Below, in pieces: positions 1 through 9,112 of a DNA stretch of 64,000 nucleotides. The position numbers and the translations under genes were made by a program. How positions within the stretch are numbered: position 1 is the stretch's first letter; the number at the start of each line of letters is the position of its first letter. The notes under the pieces are model-generated. The model was not told the DNA's origin and did no database searches. It saw only the letters and a list, made by a program, of their open reading frames with translations. Source of the DNA: Microbispora sp. NBC_01189 (GTDB taxonomy: Bacteria > Actinomycetota > Actinomycetes > Streptosporangiales > Streptosporangiaceae); assembly GCF_036010665.1 (NCBI RefSeq), contig NZ_CP108581.1, positions 4,321,501 through 4,385,500 of the forward strand, written 5' to 3'.

Positions 1-2903
1 CCGAGGCTCTGTCCGAGCAGGTGGGTGAGCAGGCCCGCGCCGAGCTCGCCGGCCAGCCGGAAGGTCTCCGGGCTGCCCGCCGCCGCCAGCCACACGGGCA
101 GCTCGGGCCGGACCGGACGCGGGAAGGTGCGCACCTCGATCTCCCGGCCGGCCCCGTTGCGCACGCGCGTCGTCTCGCCGCGCCACAGGCGCCTGACGGT
201 CTCGATCCCCTCGCGCATGATCTCCCGGCGCCGCTCGTACGCGTCCGGGGCCAGGGCGAAGTCGTCGGCGTGCCAGCCGGAGGCGAAGGACAGGCCCGCC
301 CGCCCGCCGGACAGGTTGTCCACGACCGCCCACTCCTCGGCCACCCGGATCGGGTCGTGCAGCGGCAGGACCACGCTGCCGGCCCGCAGCTCGACGCGTT
401 CGGTGATCGCCGCCAGCGCGGCGGATGTCACGGCCGGGTTGGGATACAGGCCGCCGAACGGGTCGAAGTGCCGTTCCGGGGTCCAGACGGCCGAGAAGCC
501 GTTGCGGTCGGCGAACCGCGCGCCCTCCAGCAGCAGCCGGTACCGGTCCTCCGGGTCCCCGTCCTCGCTGCTGACCGCGAAGTAGAACAGCCCGAAGCCG
601 AGGCGGCGGCGGGCCGCGGGGACGCGTGCGGCGCCGCCGGGCAGTACGTCGCCGTCGTCCTGCAGCACGACCTTCCAGCCGTGCGTCAGCGGCCACAGCA
701 GTTCGAGCGCGGCGATGTCGAACGTCACGCCGGTGACCGCCAGCCAGACGCCATCGTCGCGGTCGCCGAGCAGGCCGTCCATGGCCGACATGAAGTTGGC
801 CAGGGCCGCGTGCCCGACCACGACCCCCTTGGGCCGTCCGGTGGAGCCCGACGTGTAGATGACGTACGCCATGTCGTCCGCCGTTCCACCCCGACCGGCG
901 TCGTGCGGCCCCGGCTCCGACGGGCCGGGCCCGGCGTCGTCCACGAGCACCTGGCGCAGCGGCCGGGAGCCGAACAGGTGCCGTTGCGACCGGGTGGTCA
1001 CGACGACCTCCGCCGCCGCGTCGTCCAGGATGTAGGCCAGCCGGTCCGGCGGGAGGGACGGGTCGAGAGGCAGGTAGCCGTTGCCGGACCGGAGCACGCC
1101 GAGCAGGCTCACGATCATGTCGGGTGAACGCTCGACGCAGACGGCGACGGGCCGGCCCGGGGTGATCCTTTCCCCGCGGAGCCGGTGGGCCAGCGCCGCG
1201 GACCGGGCGTCGAGCTCGGCGTAGGACAGCGTCCCGTCGCGGAAGGCGACGGCGGTGGCGTCCGGCGTGCGGGCCGCCTGCCGCGTCACCCGCTCGTGGA
1301 CGGGCGCGTGGTCGTGGTCCCTCGCCGTACGGTTCCACTCGCCGAGCAGCAGGTCGCGCTCCCCGGCGGTGAGCATGGGCAGCTCGCCGACCCGCCGTCC
1401 GGGGCCGGCGACCATGCCCTCCAGCAGCACCCGCCAGTGGCCGAGCAGGCGGCGCATCGAGTCGCCGCCGAAGACGTCGGCGTTGTAGAGCACGGCGGCC
1501 GTCGGCTCGGTCCCCGGGCCCGAGCCGCGCGGATCGACGAACTCCAGGGTCAGGTCGAACTCGGTGGCCGGCCGCCCGCTGGGCAGCGGCTCGACCCGCA
1601 GCCCCGGCAGGTCCAGCGTGGACATCGAGGTGTTCTGCACCACGAACAACGCCTGGAACAGCGGAGACCGGGCCGGGTCCCGGCGCGGACGCAGCGCCTC
1701 CACCAGGTGTTCGACCGGCGTGTCCTGGTTCTCGAAGGCGTCCAGGGCGCTGTCGCGCACACGCCGGAGGAGGTCGAGGACGGTGGGGTCGTCCGACAGG
1801 TCCGCGCGCAGGACGAGGGTATTGACGAAGAACCCGATGAGGTTCTCCACCTCGCCCCGGGTTCGGTTGGCCACCGGCGTGCCGACCAGGGTGTCGCTCT
1901 CGCCGGAGTACCGCGACAGCAGGATGTGGAAGGCGGCGAGGAGCACCATGAACCTGGTGGCCCCCTCGCGCCGGGCGAGCGCGTCGACCGCGTCGACCAG
2001 CCCGGCCGGCAGCGTCACCGTCTCCTGCGCCCCCGCGTACGTGGCCGTCGCCGGGCGCGGCCGGTCGGTGGGCAGCTCCAGCAGCGTCGGCGCCCCCGCG
2101 AGGCGCTCGGCCCAGTGGTCGACCTGCTCTCCGAGCACGCCGCCGTCCAGCCGGGCCCGCTGCCAGGCGGCGAAGTCGGCGTACTGCACGGGCAGTTCAG
2201 GCAGCGCGTCCCCGGCGGCGTCGCCGCCGGGGTAGAGCGCGGCGATCTCCCGGAGCAGCACGTCCAGCGACCACATGTCAGCGATGATGTGGTGGATCGT
2301 CAGCACGAGGACGTGCTCCTCCCCGCCCGTGCGCAGCAGCATCGCCCGCAGCAGCGGCGGCCGGGTCAGGTCGAACGGCCGCGCGTTCTCGGCCGCGACG
2401 AGCAGGCGGATCCGCGCGGCGCGCTCGTCCTCGCCCACCCCGGTGACGTCGACGACCGGCAGGCGCACGCCGGCGTGGCCGGCGATCTCCTGGACCGGCT
2501 CCTCGCCGTCCAGCCGGAAGCCGGTGCGCAGCGTCTCGTGGCGGGACACGACGATGTCCAGGCAGGCCGCCAGCGCCGCCACGTCCAGCGGACCGCCGAT
2601 CCGCCACGAGGCGGACATGTGGTAGGTCGGCGTTCCGGGATGCACCTGCTCGAAGAACCACATCCTCCGCTGCTGCGCCGACAGCGGCAGGGGCCGGTCG
2701 CGCGGCACGGGGACGATGCGCGACGCCTGCCCGGACGAGGAACGCCGCAGGACGTCCATCACCTCGTCGCGTGCGGCCCCGAGGGCGGCGCGCAGCTCCG
2801 GCGTGAGGGCTCCGGGCGGCGCGCTGAACCGCAGCGCGTCGCCGTCCACCCACAGATCGATCTCCGCGTCGCGCAGCCGGGAGAGGAGTTCGACGACTCT
2901 CAC
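1..2903 (-). CDS. NRPS with TubC-like docking, C, and an A domain interrupted by a luciferase-like monooxygenase (partial)
   Basis: The first 967 residues are present and the gene runs off the left edge. The GTG start at 2903 overlaps the stop of the PKS gene as GTGA, which suggests translational coupling. Residues 1-55 resemble a TubC N-terminal docking domain (MRVVELLSRLRDAEIDLWV). A condensation domain follows (about 75-490) with HHIIADM near residue 205; Met replaces the usual Gly. The A domain starts near 520, has YTSGSTGRPKG near 682, then TFDIAALELLWPL (A4). From about residue 768 the sequence becomes an FMN-dependent luciferase-like monooxygenase: GFGLFYFAVSSED, WTPERHFDPFGG and SVVLPLHDPIRVAEEWAVVD are typical of the MupA/Atu3671 type inserted in NRPS A domains. 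The rest of the A domain, the PCP and any release domain lie outside the window. Substrate cannot be predicted because most pocket residues are missing. It probably oxidises the chain or loaded residue after the PKS step. Confidence 0.9.
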   Translation of the reverse strand, partial: MRVVELLSRLRDAEIDLWVDGDALRFSAPPGALTPELRAALGAARDEVMDVLRRSSSGQASRIVPVPRDRPLPLSAQQRRMWFFEQVHPGTPTYHMSASWRIGGPLDVAALAACLDIVVSRHETLRTGFRLDGEEPVQEIAGHAGVRLPVVDVTGVGEDERAARIRLLVAAENARPFDLTRPPLLRAMLLRTGGEEHVLVLTIHHIIADMWSLDVLLREIAALYPGGDAAGDALPELPVQYADFAAWQRARLDGGVLGEQVDHWAERLAGAPTLLELPTDRPRPATATYAGAQETVTLPAGLVDAVDALARREGATRFMVLLAAFHILLSRYSGESDTLVGTPVANRTRGEVENLIGFFVNTLVLRADLSDDPTVLDLLRRVRDSALDAFENQDTPVEHLVEALRPRRDPARSPLFQALFVVQNTSMSTLDLPGLRVEPLPSGRPATEFDLTLEFVDPRGSGPGTEPTAAVLYNADVFGGDSMRRLLGHWRVLLEGMVAGPGRRVGELPMLTAGERDLLLGEWNRTARDHDHAPVHERVTRQAARTPDATAVAFRDGTLSYAELDARSAALAHRLRGERITPGRPVAVCVERSPDMIVSLLGVLRSGNGYLPLDPSLPPDRLAYILDDAAAEVVVTTRSQRHLFGSRPLRQVLVDDAGPGPSEPGPHDAGRGGTADDMAYVIYTSGSTGRPKGVVVGHAALANFMSAMDGLLGDRDDGVWLAVTGVTFDIAALELLWPLTHGWKVVLQDDGDVLPGGAARVPAARRRLGFGLFYFAVSSEDGDPEDRYRLLLEGARFADRNGFSAVWTPERHFDPFGGLYPNPAVTSAALAAITERVELRAGSVVLPLHDPIRVAEEWAVVDNLSGGRAGLSFASGWHADDFALAPDAYERRREIMREGIETVRRLWRGETTRVRNGAGREIEVRTFPRPVRPELPVWLAAAGSPETFRLAGELGAGLLTHLLGQSL

Positions 2904-5900
2904 AGCTCACCCTCCTCGTTGTCCTCCACCCTCGCGGCCGGTGCCCGCCCGAACCTGAGGAGCGTCTCGACCAGGGCCGCCTGTCCCGTCACGGTCGGCT
3001 CGGCGAACAGCTCGCGCAGCCGCAGCTCCACCCCGAACCTGTCGCGCAGCCGGCTCGCCAGCCGCGTGCCCAGCAGCGAGTGCCCGCCGAGCTGGAAGAA
3101 GTCGTCGTCCGGGGTGACGGCGGGCACGCCGAGCAGCTCCGTCCAGATCTCGGCGACCGCCCACAGGACCGGGCGGTCCGCGCCGGTCTCCCCGGGGGGT
3201 TCCCCGGTGCTCCGCGCGGTGAGCGTGCCGATGGCGTCGGCCGCGGTGCCGGTCGCGGTGCCGGCCGCGGTGTGAGCCGCCGCGTCGGCTGTGGTGCCGG
3301 TGGCGGGCTCCGCGGCCGTGGTCCATGCGGTCGTGGTCCAGGCGGTCGGGGCGCCGGCCAGGTCCGCACGCCAGTGCCGCGTCCGCTCGAACGGATAGGA
3401 CGGCAGCGGGACGCGCCTTCGCCGCTCGTGCGCCGTACGGCGCCGCCAGTCGACCGGCACCCCGGCCGCCCACACGCCGCCCGCCGCCCGTTCCAGCGCC
3501 TCGCCCGCGGACAGCGCGGAACGCGGATGGGCGAGCGACGGCACCACCGCCGTTCCCGCGGGGACCTGCCGCCGGGCCGCGGCCGACAGGGTGTGGCCGG
3601 GCCCCACCTCCAGCAGGAGCGCGTCCGGCGCTGCCCTCAGCAGGGCCGACAGGCCGTCGGCGAAGCGTACGGGCCGCAGGGTGTGCTCCGCCCAGTAGCC
3701 GGGATCGGCCGTCTGCTCCGGGCCGATCCAGTCGCCGGTGACGTTGGAGACGTACGGCAGCTCCGGTGGCCGGGTCTCCATCTTGGCGACGAGCGCCCGC
3801 AGCTCACGCGCGGCGGCCGCCATCGACGGGGAGTGGAACGCCCGGGTGGTGCGCAGGCGGCGCGCCGCGACGCCGCGCTCGGCGAGCCGCCGCCCGAAGT
3901 CCGCGATCGCGGGCTCCGGGCCGGCCACGGTGCACAGACCGGCCGCGTTGACGGCGGCGAGGCACAGCCCGTCGGGAAGGGCGCGTAGGTCCCGCTCGGC
4001 GAGCTCGACGCCGAGCATCGCGCCGGGCTCGGCCTCCCGCATCAGCCGGCCACGCCGGGCGACCAGCACCGCCGCGTCCTCCAGCGTGAAGACGCCGGCC
4101 AGGCAGGCCGCGACGTACTCGCCGAGGCTGTGCCCGACGAACGCGTGCGGACGCACGCCCCACGACTCCCACAGCCGCACGAGCGCGTACTCGACGGCGA
4201 ACAACGCCGGCTGCGCGACGGCGGTGTCGTCCAGGTCCGTACGCTCATCGGTGCCCGCGGCGGGGGTGAGGACGAGGCGGCGCAGGTCCGCGTCCACCTC
4301 GCCGGAGAACGCATCGAGGCAGCGGTCGAGCTCCTCGCGGAAGACGGGATACGCCTCGTGCGGCCCGGCGGCCATCCCGGGACGCTGTGCGCCCTGGCCG
4401 GGCAGCATGAAGACGACCGGAGGCGTGGACCCCGCGCCGGGGGGCGCCGGCACACCGGTCGCGACCGCGCCGCGCAGCCCGCGCACCGCCTCGGCGGTGT
4501 CCCGGCAGACGACGAAGCGCCGGTGGCCGAACGCCCTGCGGCCCACCTGTGTCGTGTGGGCGACGTCCGCCAGGTCGACACCAGGGTTCCGGGACAGGTG
4601 CGCGGCGAGGCGCTCTGTGGCCGCGTCGAGCGCCGTCGCGGTGCGGGCCGACAGCAGCAGCAGCCGGGGGGCTCCCGTCCGCCGGTCACGGGCAGGCTCC
4701 GCCGGCGGCGCCTCCTCCAGCACGACGTGCGCGTTGGTGCCGCCGATGCCGAACGAGCTGACGCCCGCCCGGCGCGGGGTCTCGCCGGACGGCCAGGGCG
4801 TGGCCCGCGTGCCGATGGAGAAGGGACTGTTCTCGAGGTCCAGCGCGGGGTTCGGCCGCTCGAAACGCGGGGCCGGGGGCAGGGTCGCGTGCTCCAGCGC
4901 CAGCACCGTCTTGATGAGCCCGGCGATCCCGGCCGCCACGTCGAGGTGGCCGATGGCGGCCTTGACCGAGCCGATCCCGCAGTAGCCGGACCGGCCGGTG
5001 CGGGCCCGGAAGGCCCGCGTCAGCGCCGCGATCTCCACGGGGTCGCCGAGCGCGGTCCCGGTGCCGTGGGCCTCGACGTACCCGATCGTGTCCGGGTGCA
5101 CGCCCGCCGCCCGGTGCGCGGCGCGGATCACGTCCGCCTGGCCGGTGACGCTCGGCGCGGTGAAGCCGACCTTGGCGGCGCCGTCGTTGTTCACCGCCGT
5201 GCCCTTGATCACGGCGTGGACCGTGTCGCCGTCGGCGAGCGCGTCGTCCAGCATCTTCAGCACCACCAGGCCGGCGCCGTCGCCGGGCACGGTCCCCGTG
5301 GCCGCGGCGTCGAACGCCCGGCAGTGGCCGTCGCGGGAGTAGATGCCGTCCTCCTGGAACAGGTAGCCCTCCCGCAGCGGGAACATCACCGAGACGCCGC
5401 CGGCGAGGGCGATGTCGCAGTCGCCGCTGAGCAGTCCCTGGCACGCGGTGTGCACGGCCACCAGCGATGTCGAGCAGGCCGACTGCACGCAGACGCTCGG
5501 GCCGGTCAGGTCCAGCTTGTAGGAGGTCCGCGTGGCCAGCATGTCCTTGTCGTTGCCGAGCACGATCTCCATGAACTCCGGCAGATAGGACAGCTCGCGC
5601 AGGGGACGGCTGAGATAGGTGCCGGTGCTCGACCCGGCGTACACGCCGATGGACGGGGTGCGGCCCGGGTCGACTCCGGCGTGCTCCAGCGCCTCCCAGG
5701 CGCATTCGAGGAACAGCCGCTGCTGGGGATCCAGGTTGCCCGCGTCCCGGGGGCTGAAGCCGAAGAACTCGGCGTCGAACAGGTCCGCGCCGTCGAGGAA
5801 GCCCTTCGCGCGGACATAACGCTCGTCCCTGACGATCTCACCGGGGATGCCCTCCTCCAGGAGCTCCTCCTCGGAGAAGAACGTGATGGCCTCGGCGCCG

Positions 5901-6022
5901 TCCCGCACCAGCGTCCAGAAGCGCTCCACGTCACCGGCGCCGGGGAACCGCCCGGCCATGCCGATGATCGCGATGTCCGTACCACCCGTGATGTGGTCCG
6001 CGTCGTCCGGTTCGCCGCTCAC
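2900..6022 (-). CDS. Type I PKS module, KS-AT-ACP
   Basis: This 1040-residue single module extends the chain by one ketide. The KS (about 14-440) has the active-site Cys183 in SACSTS, His319 in EAHGTGT and His359 in IGHLD, so the full catalytic triad is present. The AT (about 535-850) has GHSLGEY with Ser632 and AFHS at His730, the signature usually linked to malonyl-CoA. No KR, DH or ER is present, so the beta-keto group should stay unless modified in trans. An Ala/Thr-rich low-complexity linker (about 880-930) leads to an ACP with LGGHSLL (Ser982). It overlaps the genes on both sides by 4 bp and lies between a Gly-type NRPS module and the monooxygenase-containing NRPS, so a hybrid line is clear. 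Confidence 0.94.
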   Translation of the reverse strand: MSGEPDDADHITGGTDIAIIGMAGRFPGAGDVERFWTLVRDGAEAITFFSEEELLEEGIPGEIVRDERYVRAKGFLDGADLFDAEFFGFSPRDAGNLDPQQRLFLECAWEALEHAGVDPGRTPSIGVYAGSSTGTYLSRPLRELSYLPEFMEIVLGNDKDMLATRTSYKLDLTGPSVCVQSACSTSLVAVHTACQGLLSGDCDIALAGGVSVMFPLREGYLFQEDGIYSRDGHCRAFDAAATGTVPGDGAGLVVLKMLDDALADGDTVHAVIKGTAVNNDGAAKVGFTAPSVTGQADVIRAAHRAAGVHPDTIGYVEAHGTGTALGDPVEIAALTRAFRARTGRSGYCGIGSVKAAIGHLDVAAGIAGLIKTVLALEHATLPPAPRFERPNPALDLENSPFSIGTRATPWPSGETPRRAGVSSFGIGGTNAHVVLEEAPPAEPARDRRTGAPRLLLLSARTATALDAATERLAAHLSRNPGVDLADVAHTTQVGRRAFGHRRFVVCRDTAEAVRGLRGAVATGVPAPPGAGSTPPVVFMLPGQGAQRPGMAAGPHEAYPVFREELDRCLDAFSGEVDADLRRLVLTPAAGTDERTDLDDTAVAQPALFAVEYALVRLWESWGVRPHAFVGHSLGEYVAACLAGVFTLEDAAVLVARRGRLMREAEPGAMLGVELAERDLRALPDGLCLAAVNAAGLCTVAGPEPAIADFGRRLAERGVAARRLRTTRAFHSPSMAAAARELRALVAKMETRPPELPYVSNVTGDWIGPEQTADPGYWAEHTLRPVRFADGLSALLRAAPDALLLEVGPGHTLSAAARRQVPAGTAVVPSLAHPRSALSAGEALERAAGGVWAAGVPVDWRRRTAHERRRRVPLPSYPFERTRHWRADLAGAPTAWTTTAWTTAAEPATGTTADAAAHTAAGTATGTAADAIGTLTARSTGEPPGETGADRPVLWAVAEIWTELLGVPAVTPDDDFFQLGGHSLLGTRLASRLRDRFGVELRLRELFAEPTVTGQAALVETLLRFGRAPAARVEDNEEGEL

Positions 6023-9000
6023 TGCCCCTCCACCCTCGTCCGGCGCCGGAGCAGGCGGTCGCGTCCGTTCGTCCGCGTGGGCCCGTTCCCGGCGTGTCCG
6101 TTCCCGGCGTGTCCGTCCGTCCCGGCCGCCGTGCCGTCCTGTTCGAGATGCCGCGCGAGCGAGGCGATCGTCGGATGCTCGAAGATCGTCAGCGGGCTCA
6201 CCTCACGGCCGAGCTCCTCGCCCAGCCGCCCGGATACCTCCACCAGCAGCACCGAGTGGCCGCCGAGATCGAAGAAGTTCTCGGCGGTGCCGGGCCGCTC
6301 GACGCCGAGCGCCGCGGCCCAGACCCGCGACACCGTGCGTTCCATGCCGGTCGCCGCGGCGGCGCCGCGCGGGCCGTCCGGCGCCGTGCTCACGGCGATC
6401 GGGGGCAGCGCCGCCCTGTCCACCTTGCCGTTGGCCGTCAGCGGCAGCCTGCCCAGCACGCCGATCCGGGACGGCACCGCGGCGGGCGGGACGATGCCCG
6501 CGAGGAAGGCACGCAGCCCGGCGGGGGTCACCCCGGCGCCGTCCGCCAGCACGACGTGCGCGTCCAGGCGCAGCTCGCCCGACGGCTCCCGTACGGTGGT
6601 CGCCACCGCCACGCGGACCTCGCCGTGCCGCGCCAGGGCGGTCTCGACCTCGCCGAGCTCGATCCGGAAGCCCCTGACCTTGACCTGGCTGTCGGCCCGG
6701 CCCAGCACGTAGAGCCGGCCCTGGGGGTCGTACCTCGCGAGGTCGCCGGTCCGGTACATCCGGCCCCCGGGGCGGCAGCCGTACGGGTCGGGCACGAAGC
6801 GCTCGGCCGTGAGCCCGGGACGGCCGGTGTATCCGCGCGCCACGCCGAGACCCCCGATGCACAGCTCGCCGACCATGCCGGGCGCGACCGGCCGCAGATC
6901 GGCGTCGAGCACGTGGACGCAGGTCTCGGCGATGGGCCGGCCCACGCTCACCGGGAGCCCCACGTCCGGCTCGATCTCCGCGCACGTCGACCAGATGGTG
7001 GTCTCGGTCGGGCCGTACATGTTCCACAGGCGGCGTACGCGGGGCCGCAGCGCCGCGGCCAGCTCGGGCGGCAGGGCCTCGCCGCCGACGAGCGCGGTGA
7101 GCCGGGGCGAGCCGGCCCAGCCCGCGCCGAGCAGCATGCGCCAGGTGACCGGGGTCGCCTGCATCACCGTGGCCGACGCCCGCTCCAGCAGCCGCACCAG
7201 GGCCGCCGGGTCGGCCGCCTCCGCGCGGCTCGCCACCGTCACGCGTGCCCCTGCGGTCAAGGGGAGCCACAGCTCAAGCTCCGCGATGTCGAACGACAGC
7301 GTCGTGACCGCCACCAGGCTGTCGTCCGGGGACATGCCCGGGGTCTCGCGCATCGCGAGGAGAAAGTTGACGAAGGACTCGTGCGGCACCGCCACGCCCT
7401 TCGGCGTCCCGGTCGAGCCGGAGGTGTGCAGCACATAGGCCAGCGTCCGCGGATCGACGTCCACGTTGGTGGGCATGGCGTCCCGGCCGGGAGGTTCGGC
7501 GCCCGGCGCGGCACCCGCGCGGCGGTCGTGACCCTCCCGGTCACGGTCGTCGTCCGGTGGCAGCGTGTGCCAGGGGCCGTCGAGCCCGGCGGGCGCCGTC
7601 GCGTCGAGGATCAGCACGGACGGCCGCGCGCCGTGCAGGACGGCCCGGATGTGGTCCGCGGGATAACGCGGATCGACGGGGACGTAGGCGGCGCCCGCCT
7701 TGTGCACGGCGATCATGGCGGTGACCATGGGGATGCCCCGGTCCAGGCAGATGCCGACGAGGGACTCGGGTCCCGCGCCGAGCCCGCGCAGCCGCCCGGC
7801 GAGCCGGTTCGCGGCCGCGTCGAGCTCGCCGTACGTCATGGACGACGACCCGGCCGTCACGGCGACGCGGCCGGGCGCCTCGGCGGCCCGCTCCTCGAAC
7901 ATCCGATGCGCGCTGCGCCAGGGGCGCGAGGAGCCGGGGGCGGGGTTCAGCTCGGCGGCCAGGCGCCGCGCCTCCGCCTCGCTGACGGCGCGCAGCGCGG
8001 ACACCGGGGTGGTGGGGCCGGCCGCGGCGGCGGCCGACAGCGTGGTCAGCTGGCCCAGGAGGCACCGGGCCATCGCGTCGTCGACGCGCTCCGGCCGGTA
8101 GGCCAGGGTCAGGCGCAGGTGATCGTCCCGGCGTTCGCAGGTCAGGCTCAGGACGAACGGCCCGGTCCACACCCGCTGCTCCCGCACGGCGAACGTCACC
8201 TCACCGGCGTCGGCCCGCACCGCCTCCCCCCAGGCGAAGCCCCAGACGGGGTGCGCGGACGCGCCGGGGCCGTCGTCGGGCCAGTTGAAGAACTCCAGCT
8301 CCTCCCGCGCCCGGCCGAGTCCGCGCCGCACCCGGGTCAGTACGTCGCGGAAGCGGTCGCCGCCCGCGATCGGGGTGGTCACCGGCAGCGCCTTGGCGCA
8401 CGGCCCGATCACCGGCTCCAGCTCCTGGTAGACGCGGCAGTCGGTCACCACGCCCACCGCGATCTCCGGGACGCCGCAGTGCCGCCACAGCAGTGTCTGC
8501 CAGCAGGCGAGCGCGAACTCCTCCGGCGTCGCCGACTGCCCGGCCGCCGCGTCCTCCAGGGTCGCGGTCTCGGCGGGGGACAGGTCCGCGGACAGGAAGG
8601 CCCAGGCGGACGCGGCCGCGTCGCCGCCGGGACGTTCGAAGGGGAGCCGCTGGGCGCGCGCGAGTTCGCGCATCCTCGTGAGCCGGCCGCCGAGCGCGTC
8701 GGCGCCCTCACCCATGTCCTCGTCCGCGAGTGCGTTCTGCCAGTCCGCGAACTCGTCGTACTGGACGACCTTGTCGTCCTCCTCCCGGCCATCCTCGCCG
8801 CGCCGGTAGGCCGCCGCGATCTCGCGTACGAGGTTGCGCAGGCCGCCGGGGTCCGCGTGGACCGCCGGCAGGCCCAGCACCAGGAGGTGACGGTCCGGGC
8901 CCAGGGCGCGCAGCTCGGTCCGTGACGCCGGCTCCTCGCCGGGCCGGGAGAGCAGACGGTGGCGCCGGACGACGGCGGCCAGCGCGGTACGCAGGCGCGG

Positions 9001-9111
9001 CTCGTGCAGCGGGCCCTCGACCAGGACCTCGCAGTGGGCGTCGTGCACCGATCCCCGCCGGCTCCAGGCCAGGATGTGGCGCTGCTGCGGAGAGAGCGCG
9101 TGGGACTCCAT
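6019..9111 (-). CDS. NRPS module, degenerate C - A (Gly predicted) - PCP
   Basis: The ATG at 9111 is chosen because it follows the upstream stop by one base and begins at the C-domain motif SPQQRHIL; a longer reading up to 9219 would run into the previous gene. The product is 1030 residues. The N-terminal C domain is abnormal: only about 80 residues separate the first core motif from the His motif, and that motif reads HADPGG (about 85) instead of HHxxxDG. The A domain (about 385-895) is complete: [28 protein letters not shown]. Reading pocket positions against GrsA by eye gives D-I-L-Q-V-G-M-I-W-K, close to the glycine code DILQLGLIWK. A PCP with LGGHSVL closes the module. The preceding protein ends with an intact C domain, which could supply the missing condensation activity. 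Confidence 0.92.
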   Translation of the reverse strand: MESHALSPQQRHILAWSRRGSVHDAHCEVLVEGPLHEPRLRTALAAVVRRHRLLSRPGEEPASRTELRALGPDRHLLVLGLPAVHADPGGLRNLVREIAAAYRRGEDGREEDDKVVQYDEFADWQNALADEDMGEGADALGGRLTRMRELARAQRLPFERPGGDAAASAWAFLSADLSPAETATLEDAAAGQSATPEEFALACWQTLLWRHCGVPEIAVGVVTDCRVYQELEPVIGPCAKALPVTTPIAGGDRFRDVLTRVRRGLGRAREELEFFNWPDDGPGASAHPVWGFAWGEAVRADAGEVTFAVREQRVWTGPFVLSLTCERRDDHLRLTLAYRPERVDDAMARCLLGQLTTLSAAAAAGPTTPVSALRAVSEAEARRLAAELNPAPGSSRPWRSAHRMFEERAAEAPGRVAVTAGSSSMTYGELDAAANRLAGRLRGLGAGPESLVGICLDRGIPMVTAMIAVHKAGAAYVPVDPRYPADHIRAVLHGARPSVLILDATAPAGLDGPWHTLPPDDDRDREGHDRRAGAAPGAEPPGRDAMPTNVDVDPRTLAYVLHTSGSTGTPKGVAVPHESFVNFLLAMRETPGMSPDDSLVAVTTLSFDIAELELWLPLTAGARVTVASRAEAADPAALVRLLERASATVMQATPVTWRMLLGAGWAGSPRLTALVGGEALPPELAAALRPRVRRLWNMYGPTETTIWSTCAEIEPDVGLPVSVGRPIAETCVHVLDADLRPVAPGMVGELCIGGLGVARGYTGRPGLTAERFVPDPYGCRPGGRMYRTGDLARYDPQGRLYVLGRADSQVKVRGFRIELGEVETALARHGEVRVAVATTVREPSGELRLDAHVVLADGAGVTPAGLRAFLAGIVPPAAVPSRIGVLGRLPLTANGKVDRAALPPIAVSTAPDGPRGAAAATGMERTVSRVWAAALGVERPGTAENFFDLGGHSVLLVEVSGRLGEELGREVSPLTIFEHPTIASLARHLEQDGTAAGTDGHAGNGHAGNGPTRTNGRDRLLRRRTRVEGQ

Positions 9112-9112
9112 G

